From: Streptomyces sp. SID8374
GTDB lineage: Bacteria > Actinomycetota > Actinomycetes > Streptomycetales > Streptomycetaceae
Length of the DNA stretch: 64,000 nucleotides
Assembly: GCF_009865135.1 (NCBI RefSeq)
Contig: NZ_WWGH01000001.1
Location: 4,402,001 to 4,466,000 of the forward strand
Direction of reading: 5' to 3'
The notes under the pieces were generated by a model that saw only the letters and a list, made by a program, of their open reading frames with translations, made no database searches and was not told the DNA's origin. Both the position numbers and the translations under genes were made by a program. This document shows positions 57,870-64,000 of the stretch, one piece after another (the stretch's first letter is position 1; each line of letters begins with the position of its first letter).

Positions 57870-58670
57870 CTACGGCACCCGCGCGACCGCCACGTACAGG
57901 CCGCTCGCCTCGGGCGCGGGCGTCGTCGGGCCGTGGAACCACTCCGGGGCCGTCACCAGACCCGGTTCCACGAGGTCCAGGCCCTCGAAGAAGCGCGCGA
58001 ACTCCTCGCGGGTCCGCAGCGCCAGCCGGATGCCGCCCTTCTGGTACTCGTCGGTCCCCTGCTGCCCGCCCTCGGGGTTCACATCGGAGGCGCCCTGCGA
58101 GAGGACGACGTAACTGCCGGGGGCCAGAGCGCTTATGAGCGTACGGAGGATGGCGCGCGGGTCCTCGTCGTCGGGCAGGAAGTGGAGGAGGCCGAGGAGC
58201 GAGAGAGCCACCGGGCGGTCGAAGTCCAGGACCTTGCGTGCGGCGTCGAGGATGGTGGCGGGCTCGCGTACGTCGGCGTGGACGTAGTCGGTGGCCCCCT
58301 CCGGCCGGCTGATCAGCAGGGCCTCCGCGTGGCGCAGGACGATGGGGTCGTTGTCGCAGTACACGACCCGGGAGGAGGGACGGATCTCCTGGGCGATCTG
58401 GTGCAGGTTCGGTGCCGTGGGGATGCCCGTCCCGATGTCCAGGAACTGCGTCACGCCCTCGCCGCCCAGCCAGGCCGTCGCGCGGTTCATGAAGGCCCGG
58501 TTCTGGCGGGCGCCGGCCTTCGCCTCGATGGGCAGGTGTTCGGCCACCGCCTGGTCCACGGGGTAGTTGTCCTTGCCGCCGAGCAGCCAGTCGTAGACCC
58601 GCGCCGAGTGGGGCCTGCTGGTGTCGATCGGGGGACGGGGCGTCGGGGGGTGGGGCAGCTCTGCGGTCAT
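57870..58670 (-). CDS. SAM-dependent methyltransferase, DUF574 (Methyltransf_19)
   Basis: 266 residues from ATG 58670. DTSRPHSARVYDWLLGGKDN at the N-terminus is diagnostic for the DUF574 family. Motif I FLDIGTGIPTAPNLHQIAQE, VYCDNDPIVLRHAEALL and SLLGLLHFLPDDEDP follow. The family is very common in Streptomyces, and substrate is unknown. Confidence 0.92.
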   Translation of the reverse strand: MTAELPHPPTPRPPIDTSRPHSARVYDWLLGGKDNYPVDQAVAEHLPIEAKAGARQNRAFMNRATAWLGGEGVTQFLDIGTGIPTAPNLHQIAQEIRPSSRVVYCDNDPIVLRHAEALLISRPEGATDYVHADVREPATILDAARKVLDFDRPVALSLLGLLHFLPDDEDPRAILRTLISALAPGSYVVLSQGASDVNPEGGQQGTDEYQKGGIRLALRTREEFARFFEGLDLVEPGLVTAPEWFHGPTTPAPEASGLYVAVARVP

Positions 58671-58817
58671 GCCGGACTCCCTGGGCAGGTGGTGCGGACC
58701 TTTCCCTCGCAGGAGTCTGGCACAGTAACTTCCCGGCAGTGGAAGGGTGTTGATCGCCTGGCGCGTTGGGTTGCGTACGGTGGCGGGCTCGGCGGGCCGA
58801 TGGCGCATTGACCTCGG

Positions 58818-59903
58818 GTGCCGGGCGCCAGCAAGATCCTTGGTGTGAAACCTGACATACCTCCTTCGCCCTGGGATCCGCCCTCGCCCCAGCCCCCGTC
58901 CGCCTCCGGCGGGCCCGCCTGGCCGCAAGGTCCCGGGCCCGGCCCGCAGCAGGGCTGGCAGGTGCCGCCGTACGGACCCGTACCGCCGCCACCCGGTCCC
59001 GTACGGGCCGAGGCCGGGGCCCGCTACGACCAGCAGGGGCGCAACGGGCTGGGCGGCAGGTTCGGGTGGCTCGGGGAGCTGTCGCTCGTCCTGCTCCTGG
59101 TCGTCGTCGGCATCCTCGTCGTCTCCGGGATCGGGGCCGTCCTCGCGGAGGTGCTGGACGCGGGGCCCACTGCGGCGGACAGCGAGGTGTTCTTCGAGGA
59201 CCCCGTCGCCGACATGGCCCACCAGCTCATCGGCATCGCGATCGGGATACCCATCGTGCTCTGGGGCGCCCGCTACCTGGGCAGGCGCCCGGCGGGCACG
59301 GTCTCCTCGGTCGTCGGGCGGCTGCGGTGGAAGTGGCTGGGGCTGTGTGCCGCTGTCGCCTTTCCGCTGATCATCGTCCAGTTCGGCATCATGATCGCGT
59401 GGACCTGGGGCGAGGAGTCCGCCGAACCGGCCGGGGACGGCTTCCCCGGCTGGACCGCCTTTCTCGTGAGCCTGGCCGTGCTCGGCGCGCTGGTCCCGTT
59501 CCAGGCGGCGGCCGAGGAGTACGTCTTCCGGGGCTGGCTCGTCCAGGTGATCGGGCGGACCGTGCGGTCGCCGTGGCCCGCCGTCGTACTCGCCTCGCTC
59601 CTCTTCGCCCTGGCCCACGGTTTCGGTCAGCTCACCGGGTTCATCCTGCTGTTCTACTCGGCGCTGTGGTGGGGCTGGCTGGTGATCCGCACCGGGGGCC
59701 TGGAGGCGGTGATCACCCTCCACGTCGCCAACAACCTGCTCGCCTTCGGCCTCGCGGCCGGCTTCGGTGGACTCGCCTCCACCGAGACGGCGGCCGACGC
59801 GCCCTGGCAGGCGATGGTCGTCGAGTTCGTCTTCGCCCCGCTGTACTGCCTGGGCATGGCGTGGCTCGCGGACCGGCGCGGTGTCGAGCGGGTGAGTGCC
59901 TGA
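58818..59903 (+). CDS. CPBP-family intramembrane metalloprotease (CAAX-like)
   Basis: 361 residues if started at GTG 58818; GTG 58845 (KPDIPPSPWDPP) is as likely and no ribosome site decides. After a Pro/Gly-rich cytosolic region of about 70 residues come seven to eight membrane helices. The Abi/CPBP motifs are present: AAEEYVFRGWLVQVIG (EExxxR), FALAHGFGQLTGF (FxxxH) and TLHVANNLLAF (HxxxN). Metal-dependent intramembrane proteolysis is expected. Confidence 0.88.
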   Translation: MPGASKILGVKPDIPPSPWDPPSPQPPSASGGPAWPQGPGPGPQQGWQVPPYGPVPPPPGPVRAEAGARYDQQGRNGLGGRFGWLGELSLVLLLVVVGILVVSGIGAVLAEVLDAGPTAADSEVFFEDPVADMAHQLIGIAIGIPIVLWGARYLGRRPAGTVSSVVGRLRWKWLGLCAAVAFPLIIVQFGIMIAWTWGEESAEPAGDGFPGWTAFLVSLAVLGALVPFQAAAEEYVFRGWLVQVIGRTVRSPWPAVVLASLLFALAHGFGQLTGFILLFYSALWWGWLVIRTGGLEAVITLHVANNLLAFGLAAGFGGLASTETAADAPWQAMVVEFVFAPLYCLGMAWLADRRGVERVSA

Positions 59904-59925
59904 ACCTGCTGTGAGGAGATGCCGA

Positions 59926-59988
59926 CGTGGTGAGCTCCTCCCGTGGCGAGCCCCTCCCGTAGCGGACCCTCCCGTGGTGAGCCCCTCC
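59926..59988. repeat. 16-bp tandem repeat, four units
   Basis: Units CGTGGTGAGCTCCTCC, CGTGGCGAGCCCCTCC, a 15-bp variant and CGTGGTGAGCCCCTCC lie head to tail between the protease stop and the convergent TetR gene. Confidence 0.85.
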
Positions 59989-60019
59989 TGCGGGAGCCTT
60001 CCCGTGTCGGCCCCCGGCC

Positions 60020-60625
60020 TCAGAACCGTACGGTCAACTGCGCCTGAACATGGGCCCGTAGGACGCCCGCCATGTCCGTCGTGCAGTCGCTGATCAGCCA
60101 CTGGATCTGGAGGCCGTCCATCAGGGCGATCAACTGCTGTGCTGCGGCGGCCGGTTCGACGCCGGCGCGTAGTTCGCCCGCCTCCCGGGCCTGGACGTAG
60201 GCGCGTTCGGTGTTGGCGACCGACGTACGGTAGCGGGCCTCGAAGTAGGCGTGGGCCGGGTGGTCGGGGGAGGTGGCCTCGGCCGCGACCACCGAGAACA
60301 GCTCCACGATCCCGCGCCGTTTCGCGTTCAGCTCGGCTAGGTCCACCAGGCGGCGCAGATGGTCGACGCCCCGGGTGACGCCGAGGGCCAGCCACTCGTC
60401 GTCCACGTCGTCGCGGCGCTGGAGCACCGCGAGGAGCAGGGCCTCCTTCGTCGGAAAGTGGTGCAGGAGGCCCGGGTGGGAGATGCCGCAGCGGGTGGCG
60501 ATGACGCGGAGCGAGGCGCCCCGGTAGCCGGCCTCGCCGAACAGGGCCATCGCCTGGTCGAGGATCTCGATCCGCTTGGCCCGGCCCTTGGCGTAGCCGC
60601 GCCGCGTTCCCGAGGTCACGCGCAT
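60020..60625 (-). CDS. TetR-family repressor
   Basis: 201 residues. Helix-turn-helix KRIEILDQAMALFGEAGYRG, ASLRVIATRCGISHPGLLHH, FPTKEALLLAVLQ. The C-terminal TetR_C_6-like domain has RYRTSVANTERAYVQAREAG, LIALMDGLQIQWLISD. It is divergent from the GH3 glycosidase, so it probably represses that gene and itself. Repressors of this form often govern sugar-catabolic genes. Confidence 0.92.
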   Translation of the reverse strand: MRVTSGTRRGYAKGRAKRIEILDQAMALFGEAGYRGASLRVIATRCGISHPGLLHHFPTKEALLLAVLQRRDDVDDEWLALGVTRGVDHLRRLVDLAELNAKRRGIVELFSVVAAEATSPDHPAHAYFEARYRTSVANTERAYVQAREAGELRAGVEPAAAAQQLIALMDGLQIQWLISDCTTDMAGVLRAHVQAQLTVRF

Positions 60626-60745
60626 TCACCCGCTGTCATCGGATGCCTCTCTCGTTCCGCCCCCGCGTTGCCGCCGAGCCCGCTCCCGGTCCTGCTCCCG
60701 CTCCTGGCCGGGTCCGGTGCTCCGGCCCAGATTCTCACAGGGGTG

Positions 60746-60785
60746 AATACTTACCATTCCAATACTTACCAAGCGGTCGGTATTG
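60746..60785. promoter_or_regulatory. Direct repeats in the TetR/GH3 divergent promoter
   Basis: AATACTTACCA occurs at 60746-60756 and again at 60761-60771, 15 bp apart, in the AT-richest part of the spacer; TACCAAGCGGTCGGTA (60766-60782) is an overlapping TACC/GGTA dyad. Candidate binding sites for the neighbouring TetR. Confidence 0.6.
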
Positions 60786-60826
60786 AGCGTACGGTACTGC
60801 GGAGTGCCGTCGTGAAAGGAACTCCT

Positions 60827-63109
60827 GTGGGCCTCCTGCCGCCGTACCTCGACCCCGCGCTCCCCGTCGCGGACCGGGTCGCCGATCTCCTGGGCCGCAT
60901 GACGCTGCCCGAGAAGGTCGGCCAGATGCTCCAGCTCAACGCCAAGGAGGGCGTGCGGCACCTCGTGGAGGACCTGCACGCGGGGTCGATCCTGCACGCC
61001 TCGCCCGAGCGGGTGCTGGAGGCCGCCGCCCTCACCGAGAAGACCCGGCTGCGCATCCCGCTCCTCGTGGCGGAGGACTGCATCCACGGCCACTCCTTCT
61101 GGGAGGGCGCCACGATCTACCCGACGCAGCTCGGCATGGCGGCCACCTGGGACACGGACCTGGTGGAGCGGATCGCGCGGGCGACGGCGGTGGAGGTCGC
61201 GGCGACCGGCGTGCACTGGACGTTCTCGCCGGTCCTCTGCATCACCCGCGACCTGCGCTGGGGCCGGGTCAGCGAGACCTTCGGCGAAGACCCGTACCTC
61301 ATCGGTGAGTTGGCCTCCGCGATGGTGCGCGGCTACCAGGGCGAGGGGCTCAGCGACCCGACCGCGATCCTGGCCTGCGCCAAGCACTTCGCCGGGTACT
61401 CCGAGACCCAGGGCGGGCGGGACGCCAGCGAGGCGGACATCTCACGGCGCAAGCTGCGCTCGTGGTTCCTGCCGCCGTTCGAGCGGGTCGCCAAGGAGGG
61501 GTGCCGGACGTTCATGCTCGGCTACCAGTCCATGGACGGCGTGCCGATCACCGTCAACGACTGGCTGCTGGGCGAGGTGCTGCGCGGCGAGTGGGGCTAC
61601 ACCGGCACACTGGTCACCGACTGGGACAACGTCGGCCGCATGGTGTGGGAGCAGAAGATCTACGCCGATTACGCGCAGGCGTCGGCGGCGGCGGTCCGCG
61701 CGGGCAACGACATGGTGATGACCACGTCGAAGTTCTTCGAGGGCGCCCAGGAGGCGGTGGCGGAGGGCACCCTCACGGAGGCCGAGATCGACGCCGCCGT
61801 ACGCCGCATCCTGACGCTCAAGTTCGAGCTCGGCCTCTTCGAAAACCCCCGCCACCCCGACGCCGCCCGGCAGGCCGCGTTCATCGGCAGCGCCGAGCAC
61901 GCCGCCCTCAACCTGGAGGCCGCCCGGCGCTCGCTGGTGCTGCTCACCAACGACGGAACGCTGCCGCTGGCAGGCGGTCCGGAGGGGGCGGGGGAAGGAC
62001 GGGCCACGGGGCCCGGGCCCCGGACCGTCGCCGTCGTCGGGCCCAACGCCGATGACGCGCAGACCCAGTTGGGCGACTGGGCGGGCTCCTCCGGGCAGGC
62101 GGACTGGCTCCCCGACGGGCAGCCGCGCACCCTGATCCGTACCGTCCTCGACGGCTTCCGCGACAAGGTGCCCGCCGACTGGACCGTCTCGTACGCGCCC
62201 GGCGCCCGCATCCTGGACGTCGGGCCCGACCCGGAGGGGGAGTTCTTCCCCGACGGGCAGCCCCGCCCCGAGGTCGTCGTCCCGGCCGCGCCCGATCCGG
62301 CGATGGTCGCGGAGGCGGTGGCCGCCGCCGAGGCCGCCGACTACGTGGTCGCCGTCGTCGGGGACCGGATCGAGTTGATCGGCGAGGGCAAGTCGACCGC
62401 CACCCTCGAACTCGTCGGCGACCAGGTCGCGTTGCTGGACGCGCTGGCGGCGACGGGCAAGCCGCTGGTCGTCGTGGTCATCAGCTCCAAGCCGCTGGTC
62501 CTGCCGCCGTCCGCGCTCGGTGCGGCGGCGATCGTGTACGCGGCCAACCCGGGGATGCTCGGCGGTACGGCGGTGGCGGAGCTGCTCCTCGGCCTGATCG
62601 AACCGACCGGCCGGCTCCCGCTCTCCTTCGCCCGGCACGCGGGGCAGCAGCCGACGTACTACAACCAGGTGCGCGGCCAGCACGGCACGCGGTACGCGGA
62701 CCTCACGCAGAGCCCGGCGTTCGCGTTCGGGGAGGGGCTGAGCTACACGACGGTCACGTACACCGATCTGGAGCTGCTGACGGCGGTCGTCGAACCGGAC
62801 GAGACCGTACGGGCGCGGGTGACGCTCACCAACTCCGGTGCCCGGCCCGCGCTGGAGACCCTTCAGGTGTACGTGAGCGACACGGTGACCTCGGTGACCT
62901 GGGCGGAGAAGGAGCTGAAGGCGTACGAGCAAGTGCCGCTGGGTCCGGGGGAGTCACGCCAGGTGGTGATCGAACTGCCTGTGGCCGACTGCACGTTGGT
63001 GGACGCGCAGGGGCGGCGTGTGGTGGAGCCGGGGCGCTTCGAGCTGCTGGTGGGGCCGTCTTCGCGCGACGAGGTTTTGTTGCGGGCGGAGTTCACGGTC
63101 AAGGGGTGA
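60827..63109 (+). CDS. Glycoside hydrolase family 3 beta-glucosidase/xylosidase
   Basis: 760 residues from GTG 60827; AAAGGA six bases upstream fixes the start over GTG 60812. GH3 N-terminal barrel: MTLPEKVGQMLQLN, GVHWTFSPVLCITRDLRWGR, SETFGEDPYL, ACAKHFAGY, and the nucleophile Asp265 in LVTDWDNVG. GH3 C-terminal domain (SLVLLTNDGTLPL, VVGPNADDAQTQLGDW) and a fibronectin-III-like tail (TLQVYVSDTVTSVTWAEKEL). No signal peptide, so it cleaves imported oligosaccharides in the cytosol. Regulated by the divergent TetR (inference). Confidence 0.94.
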   Translation: MGLLPPYLDPALPVADRVADLLGRMTLPEKVGQMLQLNAKEGVRHLVEDLHAGSILHASPERVLEAAALTEKTRLRIPLLVAEDCIHGHSFWEGATIYPTQLGMAATWDTDLVERIARATAVEVAATGVHWTFSPVLCITRDLRWGRVSETFGEDPYLIGELASAMVRGYQGEGLSDPTAILACAKHFAGYSETQGGRDASEADISRRKLRSWFLPPFERVAKEGCRTFMLGYQSMDGVPITVNDWLLGEVLRGEWGYTGTLVTDWDNVGRMVWEQKIYADYAQASAAAVRAGNDMVMTTSKFFEGAQEAVAEGTLTEAEIDAAVRRILTLKFELGLFENPRHPDAARQAAFIGSAEHAALNLEAARRSLVLLTNDGTLPLAGGPEGAGEGRATGPGPRTVAVVGPNADDAQTQLGDWAGSSGQADWLPDGQPRTLIRTVLDGFRDKVPADWTVSYAPGARILDVGPDPEGEFFPDGQPRPEVVVPAAPDPAMVAEAVAAAEAADYVVAVVGDRIELIGEGKSTATLELVGDQVALLDALAATGKPLVVVVISSKPLVLPPSALGAAAIVYAANPGMLGGTAVAELLLGLIEPTGRLPLSFARHAGQQPTYYNQVRGQHGTRYADLTQSPAFAFGEGLSYTTVTYTDLELLTAVVEPDETVRARVTLTNSGARPALETLQVYVSDTVTSVTWAEKELKAYEQVPLGPGESRQVVIELPVADCTLVDAQGRRVVEPGRFELLVGPSSRDEVLLRAEFTVKG

Positions 63110-63121
63110 GCCCCGGGAGGA

Positions 63122-63185
63122 GTGGGCAGGTCGCCCGGGGTTCACGGTGAGCGGTGGGCAGGTCGCCCGGGGTTCACGGTGAACG
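63122..63185. repeat. 32-bp tandem duplication
   Basis: GTGGGCAGGTCGCCCGGGGT... (32 bp, 63122-63153) is repeated at 63154-63185 with one mismatch, between the convergent GH3 and EamA genes. The end of the second unit overlaps the EamA stop region. Confidence 0.9.
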
Positions 63186-64000
63186 GTGGATACGGGAGGG
63201 GCGCTCGCCGGGGGCGGGGGTGCCGGGTGTCTCCGGGGGTTCGGAGGGTTCCGGCGCCTCGGGCGGCGGTGCGGGCGTCCGGGCGGCGCGCTGGCCGAGC
63301 ACGACGCCGCACAGCGTGAGCACCAGGCCGACGACCTGCCGGCCGGAGAGGCTCTCACCGGCGAGCAGCAGCCCCAGCAGCACGCCTGTCACGGGGTTGA
63401 GCAGCCCCAGCAGCCCGACCGTCCCCGCCGGCAGGTGCTTCAGCCCCAGGAACCAGGCGGCGAAGGCGAGGGCGGTCGCCACCACGGCCAGGTAGGCGAA
63501 ACCGAGGAGCGCGGGGCCGTCGAGGGCGGGCGGCGCGCCCTCCACCAGGGCCGCGCACGGCACGAGCAGCAGCCCGCCGCCGAGCAACTGCCAGCTGGTG
63601 GCGGCGAGTACGTCCACCTCGCCGCTCCACCGCTTGGCCAGGACGTACCCGTACGAGGACATCGCCATCGCCCCGACGGAGGCGAGCACCCCGATCGCGT
63701 CCACCGAACCGGCTGCCGTGAACACCATCAGGCAGACGCCGCCGACGCCGGTCAGGGCCCCGGCGAGGTGCTTCCAGCCCGGCCGCTCACCGACCAGCGG
63801 CCAGGCCAGCATCATCATGAACAGGGGCGCGAGGGCCATGATGATCGACGCCAGGCTGGTGGGGAGGCGCTGCGCCGCCACGTAGACGAGGGCGAAGAAG
63901 CCGCTCATGTTCAGCGCGCCGAGCACCAGGGACTTCCACCACCAGCTCCCCTGCGGCAGCTTCCGGCAGAGGGCCAGGAGGAGCAGCCCGGCGGGGACCG
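63174..64000 (-). CDS. EamA-family (DMT) transporter, N-terminus beyond window
   Basis: The minus frame runs from the window edge (VPAGLLLLALCRKLPQG) through SLVLGALNMSGFFALVYVAA and ASIIMALAPLFMMMLAWPLV to LPAGTVGLLGLLNPVTGVLL and a Pro/Glu-rich tail. Two EamA repeats with about nine to ten visible helices. Exporter of amino acids or drug-like compounds is the usual role. The ATG at 63926 is internal, not the start. Residue count is incomplete. Confidence 0.9.
   Translation of the reverse strand, partial: VPAGLLLLALCRKLPQGSWWWKSLVLGALNMSGFFALVYVAAQRLPTSLASIIMALAPLFMMMLAWPLVGERPGWKHLAGALTGVGGVCLMVFTAAGSVDAIGVLASVGAMAMSSYGYVLAKRWSGEVDVLAATSWQLLGGGLLLVPCAALVEGAPPALDGPALLGFAYLAVVATALAFAAWFLGLKHLPAGTVGLLGLLNPVTGVLLGLLLAGESLSGRQVVGLVLTLCGVVLGQRAARTPAPPPEAPEPSEPPETPGTPAPGERPSRIHRSP

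Overview
The window reads as chromosome of a Streptomyces-like actinomycete. GC is very high, wobble positions are nearly all G/C, many starts are GTG (one TTG), and the gene families (menaquinone futalosine genes, DUF3027, DUF397/XRE pairs, DUF574 methyltransferase, XPB-type helicase) are typical of that group. No rRNA, tRNA or CRISPR array was seen. The first gene (siderophore-binding lipoprotein) and the last (EamA transporter) run off the window edges.

Layout. 1-2.8 kb: end of a siderophore uptake operon with an iron-box-like promoter, a 40-bp minisatellite and an AraC regulator. 2.8-11.1 kb: an XPB-type helicase and its helicase-associated partner, separated by about 4 kb of accessory DNA. 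That DNA holds a decayed polymorphic toxin/immunity tail, an IS3 remnant, a DUF2071 gene and a two-gene AAA15 ATPase + RloB module of the kind found in phage-defence loci. 11.1-16.7 kb: a membrane protein and a complete four-gene FepBDGC-like siderophore importer, with a second iron box and a 13-bp repeat leader. 16.7-23.6 kb: HAD phosphatase, small proteins, cold-shock protein, mqnD/mqnB, DUF2771 lipoprotein, MFS protein, DUF3027. 23.6-30.3 kb: an inverted extragenic repeat, a large GHKL (sacsin/Hsp90-like) ATPase, then three tandem secreted paralogues sharing one ECF-like promoter motif. 30.3-40.8 kb: P-type ATPase, purine permease, MarR + MFS exporter, Uma2 protein, aldo-keto reductase, prolyl iminopeptidase.

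40.8-42.7 kb is an AT-richer islet with a truncated Rhs C-terminus and two copies (one intact, one frameshifted) of a small membrane protein that may be an immunity factor. 42.7-49.2 kb: cupin protein, a receptor-like Ser/Thr kinase with an extracellular solute-binding domain, two SDRs, LysR, SnoaL-like protein. 49.2-54 kb is a decay zone: truncated ECF sigma gene, methyltransferase run into a NUDIX gene, DUF397 with a frameshifted XRE partner, truncated RelE. 54-64 kb: RibD-like reductase, TetR/DUF1772 divergent pair with palindromic operators, a 21-bp minisatellite, alpha/beta hydrolase, DUF574 methyltransferase, CPBP protease, TetR and a GH3 glycosidase, and an EamA transporter.

Themes. 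Two siderophore transport systems are probably co-regulated by iron. At least five unrelated short tandem repeats lie between genes. Two separate fossil toxin/immunity loci and several broken defence or regulatory genes mark places where this chromosome gains and loses accessory DNA. I found no complete system that I can call wholly new. The strongest candidates are the RloB module with its palindrome, the triplicated secreted family and the repeated small membrane gene behind the Rhs tail.
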